A stretch of DNA of 64,000 nt from Streptomyces malaysiense (GCF_000980885.2 NZ_LBDA02000047.1:62001-126000); one strand, 5' to 3'; counted from the first letter of the stretch, positions 9,248-17,569 are shown. The notes: generated by a model from the letters alone, not told the origin. Numbers and translations: made by a program.

Positions 9248-9529
9248 ATGCCTCGTAGCTTGAAGAAGGGGCCCTTCGTCGACGACCACCTGATCAAGAA
9301 GGTGGACTCGCAGAACGAAGCCGGCACCAAGAACGTCATCAAGACCTGGTCCCGTCGCTCGATGATCGTCCCGGCCATGCTCGGCCACACGATCGCGGTG
9401 CACAACGGCAAGACCCACATCCCGGTGTTCGTCACCGAGTCGATGGTCGGCCACAAGCTCGGCGAGTTCTCGCCGACGCGCACCTTCCGCGGCCACGTCA
9501 AGGACGACCGGAAGTCGAAGCGCCGCTAA
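9248..9529 (+). CDS. rpsS: 30S ribosomal protein S19
   Basis: The 93-residue product begins M-P-R-S-L-K-K-G-P-F-V-D and contains the conserved G-H-K-L-G-E-F-S-P-T-R-T-F motif. It is a head protein of the small subunit that pairs with S13. It follows rplB by 12 bp, within the S10 operon. Confidence 0.98.
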   Translation: MPRSLKKGPFVDDHLIKKVDSQNEAGTKNVIKTWSRRSMIVPAMLGHTIAVHNGKTHIPVFVTESMVGHKLGEFSPTRTFRGHVKDDRKSKRR

Positions 9530-9574
9530 TCGCGGATCGCATTCAGACAAGTAAGAAACTCTGAAGGGACAACC

Positions 9575-9922
9575 ATGGAAGCCAGGGCCCAGGCGCGGTA
9601 CATCCGCGTCACGCCCATGAAGGCCCGCCGTGTGGTGGACCTCATCCGTGGCATGGACGCCACGGAGGCCCAGGCTGTTCTGCGATTCGCCCCGCAGGCA
9701 GCCTCGGTTCCGGTGGGCAAGGTGCTGGACAGCGCCATTGCCAACGCCGCGCACAACTACGACCACACCGATGTCGACAGCCTGGTCATCTCCGAGGCCT
9801 ACGTCGACGAGGGCCCGACCCTGAAGCGGTTCCGTCCGCGTGCCCAGGGCCGTGCCTACCGGATCCGCAAGCGGACCAGCCACATCACCGTGGTCGTCAG
9901 CAGCAAGGAAGGAACCCGGTAA
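9575..9922 (+). CDS. rplV: 50S ribosomal protein L22
   Basis: The 115-residue product has the L22 core (P-M-K-A-R-R-V-V-D-L-I-R) and the C-terminal beta hairpin (L-K-R-F-R-P-R-A-Q-G-R-A) that lines the exit tunnel and is a known site of macrolide-resistance changes. Its stop overlaps the rpsC ATG. A 45-nt gap with GAAGGGACAACC precedes the start. Confidence 0.98.
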   Translation: MEARAQARYIRVTPMKARRVVDLIRGMDATEAQAVLRFAPQAASVPVGKVLDSAIANAAHNYDHTDVDSLVISEAYVDEGPTLKRFRPRAQGRAYRIRKRTSHITVVVSSKEGTR

Positions 9923-10743
9923 TGGGCCAGAAGGTTAACCCGCATGGGTTCCGGCTCGGTGTCACGACCGACTTCAAGTCGCGTTGGTACGCCGACAAGC
10001 TGTACAAGGACTACGTCAAGGAAGACGTCGCCATCCGTCGGATGATGACGTCCGGCATGGAGCGCGCCGGCATCTCGAAGGTTGAGATCGAGCGCACCCG
10101 TGACCGTGTCCGCGTGGACATCCACACCGCTCGTCCGGGCATCGTCATCGGCCGCCGCGGCGCCGAGGCCGACCGCATCCGCGGTGACCTGGAGAAGCTG
10201 ACCGGCAAGCAGGTCCAGCTCAACATCCTCGAGGTCAAGAACCCGGAGACGGACGCTCAGCTGGTGGCCCAGGCCGTCGCCGAGCAGCTCTCCTCCCGCG
10301 TCTCCTTCCGCCGTGCCATGCGCAAGAGCATGCAGTCGGCGATGAAGGCCGGCGCCAAGGGCATCAAGATCCAGTGCGGTGGCCGCCTCGGTGGCGCCGA
10401 GATGTCCCGCTCGGAGTTCTACCGCGAGGGCCGCGTGCCCCTGCACACGCTCCGCGCGAACGTGGACTACGGCTTCTTCGAGGCCAAGACGACCTTCGGC
10501 CGCATCGGCGTGAAGGTCTGGATCTACAAGGGCGACGTCAAGAACATCGCCGAGGTCCGCGCCGAGAACGCTGCGGCCCGTGCGGGTAACCGCCCGGCCC
10601 GTGGCGGTGCCGACCGCCCGGCCCGTGGTGGCCGTGGTGGCGAGCGGCGCGGTCGCAAGCCGCAGCAGGCTGCCGGCGCCGAGGCCCCCAAGGCCGAGGC
10701 TCCCGCCGCCGCTCCGGCTGAGAGCACCGGAACGGAGGCCTGA
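9922..10743 (+). CDS. rpsC: 30S ribosomal protein S3 with low-complexity C-terminal tail
   Basis: The first 215 residues or so are a normal S3: M-G-Q-K-V-N-P-H-G-F-R-L-G at the start and the KH-domain G-R-R-G-A-E motif. About 55 further residues are rich in Arg-Gly, then in Ala-Pro-Glu, and should be disordered. S3 lines the mRNA entry site together with S4 and S5. Such tails are common in high-GC actinobacteria. The start overlaps the rplV stop. Confidence 0.98.
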   Translation: MGQKVNPHGFRLGVTTDFKSRWYADKLYKDYVKEDVAIRRMMTSGMERAGISKVEIERTRDRVRVDIHTARPGIVIGRRGAEADRIRGDLEKLTGKQVQLNILEVKNPETDAQLVAQAVAEQLSSRVSFRRAMRKSMQSAMKAGAKGIKIQCGGRLGGAEMSRSEFYREGRVPLHTLRANVDYGFFEAKTTFGRIGVKVWIYKGDVKNIAEVRAENAAARAGNRPARGGADRPARGGRGGERRGRKPQQAAGAEAPKAEAPAAAPAESTGTEA

Positions 10744-10748
10744 CCGAA

Positions 10749-11168
10749 ATGCTGATCCCCCGTAGGGTCAAGCACCGCAAGCAGCACCACCCGAAGCGCG
10801 ACGGTATGTCCAAGGGTGGCACGCAGGTTGCGTTCGGCGAGTACGGCATCCAGGCGCTGACCCCGGCCTACGTCACGAACCGCCAGATCGAGGCGGCTCG
10901 TATCGCGATGACCCGCCACATCAAGCGTGGCGGCAAGGTCTGGATCAACATCTACCCGGACCGTCCGCTCACCAAGAAGCCCGCCGAGACCCGCATGGGT
11001 TCCGGTAAGGGTTCTCCGGAGTGGTGGATCGCCAACGTCAAGCCCGGACGCGTCATGTTCGAGCTGTCGTACCCCAACGAGAAGATCGCCCGTGAGGCGC
11101 TGACCCGTGCGGCCCACAAGCTGCCGATGAAGTGCCGGATCGTCAAGCGCGAGGCAGGTGAAGCGTGA
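10749..11168 (+). CDS. rplP: 50S ribosomal protein L16
   Basis: The 139-residue product begins M-L-I-P-R-R-V-K-H-R-K-Q-H and has the M-G-S-G-K-G motif close to the A and P site tRNAs in known structures. It is full length. Its TGA overlaps the rpmC ATG at 11168. Confidence 0.98.
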   Translation: MLIPRRVKHRKQHHPKRDGMSKGGTQVAFGEYGIQALTPAYVTNRQIEAARIAMTRHIKRGGKVWINIYPDRPLTKKPAETRMGSGKGSPEWWIANVKPGRVMFELSYPNEKIAREALTRAAHKLPMKCRIVKREAGEA

Positions 11169-11392
11169 TGTCGGCCGGTACCAAGGCGTCCGAGCTGCGC
11201 GAGCTGGGCAACGAGGAGCTTCTGGCGAAGCTCCGCGAGGCCAAGGAAGAACTGTTCAACCTCCGCTTCCAGGCGGCGACCGGACAGCTCGAGAACCATG
11301 GCCGTCTGAAGGCGGTCCGCAAGGACATCGCGCGGATCTACACCCTGATGCGCGAGCGTGAGCTGGGCATCGAAACGGTGGAGAACGCCTGA
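11168..11392 (+). CDS. rpmC: 50S ribosomal protein L29
   Basis: I start at the ATG at 11168, which overlaps the rplP stop, rather than the GTG at 11165. This gives a 74-residue protein beginning M-S-A-G-T-K-A-S-E-L-R. The two-helix L29 fold and the signature L-K-A-V-R-K-D-I-A-R are present. It sits near the tunnel exit beside L23. Its stop overlaps the rpsQ ATG. Confidence 0.97.
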   Translation: MSAGTKASELRELGNEELLAKLREAKEELFNLRFQAATGQLENHGRLKAVRKDIARIYTLMRERELGIETVENA

Positions 11393-11676
11393 TGAGCGAG
11401 AAGAACGTGACTGAGAACGCAGAGGCCCGCGGCTTCCGCAAGACCCGTGAGGGTCTCGTCGTCAGCGACAAGATGGACAAGACCGTCGTCGTCGCTGTCG
11501 AGGACCGCGTGAAGCACGCGCTGTACGGCAAGGTCATCCGCCGTACGAACAAGCTCAAGGCGCACGACGAGCAGAACGCCGCGGGTGTCGGCGACCGCGT
11601 CCTCCTCATGGAGACCCGGCCGCTGTCCGCGACGAAGCGCTGGCGCGTCGTCGAGATCCTCGAGAAGGCCAAGTAA
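11392..11676 (+). CDS. rpsQ: 30S ribosomal protein S17
   Basis: The 94-residue product contains the S17 OB-fold motifs G-L-V-V-S-D-K-M-D-K-T and the conserved H-D-E stretch. It has a short acidic N-terminal extension. It is the last gene of the S10 operon and is followed by two hairpins before rplN. Confidence 0.98.
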   Translation: MSEKNVTENAEARGFRKTREGLVVSDKMDKTVVVAVEDRVKHALYGKVIRRTNKLKAHDEQNAAGVGDRVLLMETRPLSATKRWRVVEILEKAK

Positions 11677-11679
11677 TTC

Positions 11680-11750
11680 TCCTGCGGGGCGCCCCTCGCA
11701 GGACAGTTCCGCCAGGCTCCGGGGGCCGCTCGGTTGAGCGGCCCCCGGGG
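11680..11750 (+). terminator. tandem hairpins between the S10 and spc operons
   Basis: Hairpin 1 pairs TCCTGCG (11680-11686) with CGCAGGA (11697-11703). Hairpin 2 pairs 11717-11731 with 11736-11750: 15 bp including one G-U, loop GGTT. There is no T-run, so this looks more like an attenuator or processing site than a full stop. The spc operon has no obvious promoter of its own in the remaining 26 nt. Confidence 0.65.
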
Positions 11751-11776
11751 AACCGGCAGACAAACAGGAGATAGAC

Positions 11777-12145
11777 GTGATCCAGCAGGAGTCGCGACTG
11801 CGTGTCGCCGACAACACTGGTGCGAAGGAGATCCTTTGCATCCGTGTGCTCGGTGGCTCCGGTCGCCGCTACGCGGGCATCGGTGACGTCATCGTCGCCA
11901 CCGTCAAGGACGCGATCCCCGGTGGCAACGTGAAGAAGGGTGACGTCGTCAAGGCGGTCATCGTTCGCACCGTCAAGGAGCGTCGCCGTCCGGACGGCTC
12001 GTACATCCGCTTCGACGAGAACGCCGCCGTCATTCTGAAGAACGACGGCGACCCTCGCGGCACCCGTATCTTCGGCCCGGTCGGCCGTGAGCTGCGCGAG
12101 AAGAAGTTCATGAAGATCATCTCGCTCGCGCCGGAGGTGCTGTAA
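11777..12145 (+). CDS. rplN: 50S ribosomal protein L14
   Basis: The GTG start is preceded by ACAGGAGATAGAC. The 122-residue product begins M-I-Q-Q-E-S-R-L-R-V-A-D-N-T-G-A and is full length. L14 forms an inter-subunit bridge and is the docking site of RsfS in other bacteria. First gene of the spc operon. Confidence 0.98.
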   Translation: MIQQESRLRVADNTGAKEILCIRVLGGSGRRYAGIGDVIVATVKDAIPGGNVKKGDVVKAVIVRTVKERRRPDGSYIRFDENAAVILKNDGDPRGTRIFGPVGRELREKKFMKIISLAPEVL

Positions 12146-12147
12146 GC

Positions 12148-12471
12148 ATGAAGATCAAGAAGGGCGACCTGGTCCAGGTCATCACCGGTAAGGACAAGGG
12201 CAAGCAGGGCAAGGTCATTGCCGCTTACCCGCGCGACGAGCGTGTCCTGGTCGAGGGTGTCAACCGGGTCAAGAAGCACACGAAGGCCGGTCCGACCGCC
12301 AGTGGCTCGCAGGCCGGCGGCATCGTGACCACCGAGGCGCCGATCCACGTCTCCAACGTCCAGCTGGTCGTGGAGAAGGACGGCGAGAAGGTCGTCACGC
12401 GTGTCGGCTACCGCTTCGACGAAGAGGGCAACAAGATCCGCGTTGCCAAGCGGACGGGTGAGGACATCTGA
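12148..12471 (+). CDS. rplX: 50S ribosomal protein L24
   Basis: The 107-residue product has the KOW motif near its start (K-K-G-D-L-V-Q-V-I-T-G-K-D-K-G-K-Q-G). It is an assembly initiator that binds the 5' end of 23S rRNA. The gene starts 2 bp after rplN, and its stop overlaps the rplE ATG. Confidence 0.98.
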   Translation: MKIKKGDLVQVITGKDKGKQGKVIAAYPRDERVLVEGVNRVKKHTKAGPTASGSQAGGIVTTEAPIHVSNVQLVVEKDGEKVVTRVGYRFDEEGNKIRVAKRTGEDI

Positions 12472-13028
12472 TGGCTACCACCACCACTCCGCGTCTGAAG
12501 CAGAAGTACCGCGACGAGATCGCCGGCAAGCTGCGTGACGAGTTCAAGTACGAGAACGTCATGCAGATCCCCGGCCTCGTCAAGATCGTGGTCAACATGG
12601 GTGTGGGCGACGCCGCCCGCGACTCCAAGCTGATCGAGGGCGCCATCCGCGACCTCACCACGATCACCGGTCAGAAGCCGGCCGTCACCAAGGCCCGCAA
12701 GTCCATCGCGCAGTTCAAGCTGCGTGAGGGTCAGCCGATCGGTGCCCACGTCACGCTCCGTGGCGACCGCATGTGGGAGTTCCTGGACCGCACCCTGTCG
12801 CTCGCGCTCCCGCGCATCCGCGACTTCCGCGGCCTGTCCCCCAAGCAGTTCGACGGCCGTGGCAACTACACCTTCGGTCTCACGGAGCAGGTCATGTTCC
12901 ACGAGATCGACCAGGACAAGATCGACCGCGTCCGGGGTATGGACATCACCGTGGTCACCACGGCGACCAACGACGCTGAGGGCCGTGCGCTCCTTCGTCA
13001 CCTCGGCTTCCCGTTCAAGGAGGCGTGA
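12471..13028 (+). CDS. rplE: 50S ribosomal protein L5
   Basis: The 185-residue product has the signature stretch containing K-I-V-V-N-M-G-V-G and the C-terminal F-P-F motif. It binds 5S rRNA in the central protuberance. It is full length and within the spc operon. Confidence 0.98.
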   Translation: MATTTTPRLKQKYRDEIAGKLRDEFKYENVMQIPGLVKIVVNMGVGDAARDSKLIEGAIRDLTTITGQKPAVTKARKSIAQFKLREGQPIGAHVTLRGDRMWEFLDRTLSLALPRIRDFRGLSPKQFDGRGNYTFGLTEQVMFHEIDQDKIDRVRGMDITVVTTATNDAEGRALLRHLGFPFKEA

Positions 13029-13033
13029 GCGAG

Positions 13034-13219
13034 ATGGCGAAGAAGGCTCTGATCGCTAAGGCTGCTCGCAAGCCCAAGTTCGGTGTGCGTGGCTACACCC
13101 GCTGCCAGCGCTGCGGCCGCCCGCACTCCGTCTACCGCAAGTTCGGCCTGTGCCGCGTGTGCCTTCGTGAGATGGCTCACCGTGGCGAGCTGCCGGGCGT
13201 GACCAAGAGCTCCTGGTAA
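13034..13219 (+). CDS. rpsZ: 30S ribosomal protein S14, zinc-binding type (S14Z)
   Basis: I choose the ATG at 13034 (GAGCGAG upstream), giving 61 residues that begin M-A-K-K-A-L-I-A-K. Two CxxC pairs (C-Q-R-C and C-R-V-C) form the zinc ribbon of the short S14 type. Streptomyces usually also carry zinc-free copies under Zur control elsewhere. A GTG at 13025 in frame would overlap rplE but lacks support. Confidence 0.96.
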   Translation: MAKKALIAKAARKPKFGVRGYTRCQRCGRPHSVYRKFGLCRVCLREMAHRGELPGVTKSSW

Positions 13220-13290
13220 TCCCCACTTTCAGGGATTCCTGGACCTCTCGGTAAGCAACCGGGACGGCAGGGGTGCCGACTCTCATGGCT

Positions 13291-13296
13291 TAGGCT
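13291..13296 (+). promoter_or_regulatory. possible internal -10 element before rpsH
   Basis: The 210-nt gap between rpsZ and rpsH is unusually wide for this operon. It contains TAGGCT, a good Streptomyces -10 hexamer, but no convincing -35 at 16-19 nt. It may mark a secondary promoter for rpsH and the genes after it. Apart from this the gap holds no gene. Confidence 0.3.
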
Positions 13297-13429
13297 AGGA
13301 GGGTTGGGCCTCTGCCGCCCTGACGACTTACTACGCCGTAGGTCCCCGCGCCGCACCCGTCCCGTCCCTGTACGGGGAGAGGGATGGCGCATATAGGAAA
13401 CCCCGGCGAGAAAGGCCACAGGCCAATTC

Positions 13430-13828
13430 ATGACCATGACTGATCCGATCGCAGACATGCTTACGCGTCTGCGGAACGCGAACTCGGCTTACCACGACTC
13501 GGTGTCGATGCCGCACTCCAAGATCAAGTCCCACATCGCGGAGATCCTCCAGCAGGAGGGCTTCATCACGGGCTGGAAGACCGAGGACGCCGAGGTCGGC
13601 AAGAACCTCGTCCTCGAGCTGAAGTTCGGCCCGAACCGTGAGCGCTCCATCGCGGGCATCAAGCGGATCTCCAAGCCCGGTCTCCGGGTGTACGCGAAGT
13701 CCACCAACCTGCCCAAGGTGCTGGGTGGCCTCGGCGTGGCGATCATCTCCACGTCGCACGGGCTCCTCACCGACAAGCAGGCCGGCAAGAAGGGCGTGGG
13801 TGGGGAAGTCCTCGCCTACGTCTGGTAG
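13430..13828 (+). CDS. rpsH: 30S ribosomal protein S8
   Basis: The 132-residue product starts M-T-M-T-D-P-I-A-D-M-L-T-R-L-R-N and ends with the family signature G-G-E-V-L-A-Y-V-W. S8 binds the central domain of 16S rRNA; in E. coli it represses the spc operon. The second ATG, six bases in, is an alternative start. Confidence 0.98.
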   Translation: MTMTDPIADMLTRLRNANSAYHDSVSMPHSKIKSHIAEILQQEGFITGWKTEDAEVGKNLVLELKFGPNRERSIAGIKRISKPGLRVYAKSTNLPKVLGGLGVAIISTSHGLLTDKQAGKKGVGGEVLAYVW

Positions 13829-13852
13829 CAGAAGGGAACGGAGGAAACAGCT

Positions 13853-14392
13853 ATGTCGCGTATCGGCAAGCTCCCCATCGCGGTTCCCGCCGGCGTGGAC
13901 GTCACCATCGACGGCCGCACGGTCAAGGTCAAGGGCCCCAAGGGCGAGCTGACCCACACCGTCGTGGCACCGATCGACATCGCCAAGGGCGAGGACGGCA
14001 CCCTGCAGGTGACCCGCCCCAACGACGAGCGTCAGAACAAGGCCCTGCACGGCCTGTCCCGCACGCTGGTGGCGAACATGATCACCGGCGTGACCCAGGG
14101 TTACGTGAAGAAGCTCGAGATCAGCGGTGTCGGTTACCGAGTCACCGCGAAGGGTTCCAACCTGGAGTTCGCTCTCGGTTACAGCCACCCGATCCTGGTC
14201 GAGGCGCCTGAAGGCATCGCCTTCAAGGTGGAGACCCCGACCCGTTTCTCGGTCGAGGGCATCGACAAGCAGAAGGTCGGCGAGGTTGCGGCCAACATCC
14301 GCAAGCTGCGCAAGCCTGACCCGTACAAGGCCAAGGGCGTCAAGTACGAGGGCGAAGTCATCCGCCGCAAGGTCGGAAAGGCGGGTAAGTAA
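13853..14392 (+). CDS. rplF: 50S ribosomal protein L6
   Basis: The 179-residue product begins M-S-R-I-G-K-L-P-I and contains the tandem L6 folds, ending in P-D-P-Y-K-A-K-G-V-K-Y. It lies near the sarcin-ricin loop and the factor-binding site. A GGAACGGAGGAAAC ribosome binding site precedes it. Confidence 0.98.
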   Translation: MSRIGKLPIAVPAGVDVTIDGRTVKVKGPKGELTHTVVAPIDIAKGEDGTLQVTRPNDERQNKALHGLSRTLVANMITGVTQGYVKKLEISGVGYRVTAKGSNLEFALGYSHPILVEAPEGIAFKVETPTRFSVEGIDKQKVGEVAANIRKLRKPDPYKAKGVKYEGEVIRRKVGKAGK

Positions 14393-14395
14393 GCC

Positions 14396-14779
14396 ATGGC
14401 ATACGGGCAGAAGATCCTCAAGGGCGACGCCTACAAGCGCGCCGCGATCAAGCGCCGTCACATCCGGATCCGCAAGCGGATCGCCGGTACGGCGGAGCGC
14501 CCCCGTCTGGTCGTGACCCGCTCCAACCGCCACATCGTGGCGCAGGTGATCGACGACCTGAAGGGTCACACCCTCGCGTCGGCGTCCACGCTGGACACCT
14601 CGATCCGCGGTGGCGAGGGCGACAAGTCCGCGCAGGCCAAGCAGGTCGGCGCCCTGGTCGCCGAGCGTGCCAAGGCTGCCGGTGTCGAGGCCGTCGTGTT
14701 CGACCGTGGTGGTAACCAGTACGCCGGCCGCATCGCGGCTCTGGCGGACGCCGCCCGCGAGGCCGGGCTCAAGTTCTGA
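14396..14779 (+). CDS. rplR: 50S ribosomal protein L18
   Basis: The 127-residue product has the signature V-F-D-R-G-G-N-Q-Y-A-G-R-I near its end. It binds 5S rRNA with L5. The gene begins 3 bp after rplF. Confidence 0.98.
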   Translation: MAYGQKILKGDAYKRAAIKRRHIRIRKRIAGTAERPRLVVTRSNRHIVAQVIDDLKGHTLASASTLDTSIRGGEGDKSAQAKQVGALVAERAKAAGVEAVVFDRGGNQYAGRIAALADAAREAGLKF

Positions 14780-14820
14780 GCCGGTTCCGTAGCTAGCGGA
14801 AAAAGAGAGAGGTAATTCCA

Positions 14821-15426
14821 ATGGCTGGACCCCAGCGCCGCGGTGGCGGTGCCGGTGGCGGCGAGCGGCGGGACCGGAAGGGCCGTGACGGCGGCGCTGC
14901 TGCCGCCGAGAAGACCGCGTACGTCGAGCGCGTCGTCGCGATCAACCGAGTCGCCAAGGTTGTGAAGGGTGGTCGTCGCTTCAGCTTCACCGCGCTGGTC
15001 GTGGTGGGCGACGGTGACGGCACCGTGGGTGTCGGTTACGGCAAGGCCAAGGAGGTGCCGGCCGCCATCGCCAAGGGTGTTGAGGAGGCCAAGAAGCACT
15101 TCTTCAAGGTCCCCCGTATCCAGGGCACCATCCCGCACCCCATCCAGGGTGAGAAGGCTGCCGGCGTCGTGCTGCTCAAGCCCGCGTCCCCGGGTACCGG
15201 TGTTATCGCCGGTGGTCCGGTGCGCGCCGTGCTCGAGTGCGCCGGTATCCACGACGTGCTGTCGAAGTCGCTCGGCTCCGACAACGCGATCAACATCGTG
15301 CACGCGACCGTGGCGGCCCTGAAGGGTCTGCAGCGTCCCGAGGAGATCGCGGCTCGCCGTGGTCTGCCCCTCGAGGACGTCGCTCCCGCCGCTCTGCTGC
15401 GTGCCCGTGCCGGGGCGGGTGCGTGA
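14821..15426 (+). CDS. rpsE: 30S ribosomal protein S5
   Basis: The 201-residue product has a Gly/Arg/Ala-rich N-terminal extension of about 35 residues. The S5 dsRNA-binding fold follows, with the motif G-Y-G-K-A-K-E-V-P and the downstream hairpin that contacts h1/h28. S5 affects decoding accuracy. Its TGA overlaps the rpmD ATG. Confidence 0.98.
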   Translation: MAGPQRRGGGAGGGERRDRKGRDGGAAAAEKTAYVERVVAINRVAKVVKGGRRFSFTALVVVGDGDGTVGVGYGKAKEVPAAIAKGVEEAKKHFFKVPRIQGTIPHPIQGEKAAGVVLLKPASPGTGVIAGGPVRAVLECAGIHDVLSKSLGSDNAINIVHATVAALKGLQRPEEIAARRGLPLEDVAPAALLRARAGAGA

Positions 15427-15608
15427 TGGCTCAGCTCAAGATCACGCAGGTCAAGTCCTACATCGGCAGCAAGCAGAACCACCGCGACACCCTGCGCTCC
15501 CTTGGTCTCAAGGGCATCAACACGCAGGTGGTCAAGGAGGACCGCCCCGAGTTCCGCGGCATGGTGCACACCGTCCGCCACCTCGTGACGGTCGAGGAGG
15601 TCGACTGA
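15426..15608 (+). CDS. rpmD: 50S ribosomal protein L30
   Basis: The 60-residue product starts M-A-Q-L-K-I-T-Q-V-K-S and has the L30 signature L-R-S-L-G-L-K-G. The ATG overlaps the rpsE stop (TGATG). It is full length for bacterial L30. Confidence 0.97.
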   Translation: MAQLKITQVKSYIGSKQNHRDTLRSLGLKGINTQVVKEDRPEFRGMVHTVRHLVTVEEVD

Positions 15609-15610
15609 TC

Positions 15611-16066
15611 ATGGCGGAGCAGAACCCGCTCAAGATCCACAACCTCCGTCCCGCCCCGGGCGCCAAGACCGCCAAGACCCGTGTCGGTCGTGGTGAGGCG
15701 TCGAAGGGTAAGACGGCCGGTCGTGGCACCAAGGGCACCAAGGCCCGTTACCAGGTTCCGGAGCGCTTCGAGGGTGGCCAGATGCCCCTCCACATGCGTC
15801 TCCCGAAGCTCAAGGGCTTCAAGAACCCGTTCAAGACCGAGTACCAGGTCGTGAACCTGGACAAGCTGGCCGCGCTCTACCCGCAGGGTGGAGAGGTCAC
15901 CGTCCAGGACCTCGTCGACAAGGGTGCCGTTCGCAAGAACAGCCTCGTCAAGGTCCTCGGCCAGGGCGAGATCTCCGTGGCGCTGCAGGTGACGGTCGAC
16001 GCCGTCTCCGGCTCCGCCAAGGAGAAGATCACCGCCGCCGGCGGTACGGTCACCGAGCTCGTCTGA
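15611..16066 (+). CDS. rplO: 50S ribosomal protein L15
   Basis: I place the start at the ATG at 15611, two bases after rpmD, giving 151 residues. The N-terminal half has the glycine/arginine-rich R-G-x-K-G-T-K-A-R stretch, and the C-terminal half the G-A-V-R-K-N-S-L-V-K-V-L-G-Q-G signature. It is a late assembly protein. It closes the spc ribosomal genes and is followed by a perfect hairpin. Confidence 0.97.
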   Translation: MAEQNPLKIHNLRPAPGAKTAKTRVGRGEASKGKTAGRGTKGTKARYQVPERFEGGQMPLHMRLPKLKGFKNPFKTEYQVVNLDKLAALYPQGGEVTVQDLVDKGAVRKNSLVKVLGQGEISVALQVTVDAVSGSAKEKITAAGGTVTELV

Positions 16067-16101
16067 GTCCTTCGGACGACGCCTCGATGACGTAAACGAT
16101 C

Positions 16102-16140
16102 CCGACCGGGGATACCTCACAATGAGGTATCCCCGGTTGG
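16102..16140 (+). terminator. 15-18 bp hairpin between rplO and secY
   Basis: Positions 16105-16119 pair perfectly with 16123-16137 around a CAA loop, and three more bases extend the stem. It is a clear transcription stop or attenuator between L15 and SecY. The T-rich tail is weak. The remaining 115 nt to secY contain a possible -10 (TAAGGT, near 16170) with a poor -35. Confidence 0.65.
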
Positions 16141-16255
16141 TCGTTCCAAGGGGGGCACGGTCGCCGGTAAGGTGGCCAACACTGTTCTCTTTCGTATTCG
16201 TCGAACCTCAGACCGTCACCCTTGACGCAGTTGCGCGGGGGTCGCAGGAGGCACC

Positions 16256-17569
16256 GTGCTCACCGCGTTCGCCCGGGCGTTCAAGACGCCCGACCTGCGC
16301 AAGAAGCTGCTCTTCACGCTGGGCATCATCGTGGTGTACCGGGTCGGTACCCACATCCCGATCCCCGGCGTCAACTACAAGGCCGTCCAGCAGTGTGTGA
16401 GTGAGGCCGGGGCCAACCAGGGCCTGTTCGGCCTCGTGAACATGTTCAGCGGCGGTGCGCTGCTGCAGATCACGGTCTTCGCGCTCGGCATCATGCCGTA
16501 CATCACGGCCAGCATCATCCTTCAGCTGCTGACCGTGGTCATCCCGCGCCTCGAAGCCCTCAAGAAGGAGGGCCAGGCCGGCACCGCCAAGATCACGCAG
16601 TACACCCGTTACCTCACTCTCGCCCTCGCGATCCTCCAGGGCACCGGCCTCGTCGCCACGGCCCGCAGCGGCGCGCTGTTCAGCGGCTGCTCGGTGGCCG
16701 GCAGCATCGTCCCGAACCAGGCGATCTTCACGACCATCACCATGGTCATCTGCATGACCGCCGGTACCTGTGTCGTCATGTGGCTCGGCGAGCTGATCAC
16801 GGACCGCGGTATCGGCAACGGCATGTCGATCCTGATGTTCATCTCGATCGCCGCGACGTTCCCGTCCGCGCTGTGGGCCATCAAGAAGCAGGGCACCCTG
16901 GCCGGCGGCTGGATCGAGTTCGGCACCGTGATCCTGGTCGGCCTGGTCATGGTCGCCCTGGTGGTCTTCGTCGAGCAGGCCCAGCGCCGCATCCCGGTCC
17001 AGTACGCGAAGCGGATGATCGGCCGCCGGTCCTACGGCGGTACGTCCACCTACATCCCGCTCAAGGTGAACCAGGCTGGTGTGATCCCGGTCATCTTCGC
17101 CTCGTCCCTCCTGTACATCCCGGCTCTCGTGGCGCAGTTCGCGGGGGGCAACTCGGGCTGGAAGCAGTGGGTGCAGACGAATCTCACCAAGGGTGACCAC
17201 CCGATCTACATCACCCTGTACTTCCTGCTCATCGTTTTCTTCGCGTTCTTCTACGTGGCGATCTCCTTCAACCCCGAAGAAGTCGCCGACAACATGAAGA
17301 AGTATGGTGGCTTCATCCCGGGCATCCGGGCTGGCCGACCGACCGCTGAGTACCTGTCCTACGTGCTCAACCGGATCACCTGGCCGGGTTCGCTGTATCT
17401 GGGTCTGATCGCTCTCGTACCGACAATGGCGTTGGTCGGCTTCGGAGCAAGCCAGAACTTCCCCTTCGGCGGCACCAGCATCCTCATCATCGTGGGTGTG
17501 GGTCTCGAGACGGTGAAGCAGATCGAGAGCCAGCTCCAGCAGCGCAATTACGAAGGGTTCCTCCGCTGA
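16256..17569 (+). CDS. secY: Sec translocon subunit SecY
   Basis: The GTG start has AGGAGGCACC just upstream. The 437-residue product has ten predicted membrane segments and the N-terminal F-K-x-P-D-L-R-K-K-L-L-F-T-L motif, plus the cytosolic loops with E-Q-A-Q-R-R-I-P-V-Q-Y-A-K-R. It forms the protein-conducting channel with SecE and SecG and works with SecA. The stop overlaps the adk ATG. Confidence 0.98.
   Translation: MLTAFARAFKTPDLRKKLLFTLGIIVVYRVGTHIPIPGVNYKAVQQCVSEAGANQGLFGLVNMFSGGALLQITVFALGIMPYITASIILQLLTVVIPRLEALKKEGQAGTAKITQYTRYLTLALAILQGTGLVATARSGALFSGCSVAGSIVPNQAIFTTITMVICMTAGTCVVMWLGELITDRGIGNGMSILMFISIAATFPSALWAIKKQGTLAGGWIEFGTVILVGLVMVALVVFVEQAQRRIPVQYAKRMIGRRSYGGTSTYIPLKVNQAGVIPVIFASSLLYIPALVAQFAGGNSGWKQWVQTNLTKGDHPIYITLYFLLIVFFAFFYVAISFNPEEVADNMKKYGGFIPGIRAGRPTAEYLSYVLNRITWPGSLYLGLIALVPTMALVGFGASQNFPFGGTSILIIVGVGLETVKQIESQLQQRNYEGFLR

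Noticed and set aside
16208..17200. 330-codon minus-strand frame opposite secY
   Set aside because: Shadow of the SecY coding sequence; His/Asp/Arg-rich without recognisable fold.
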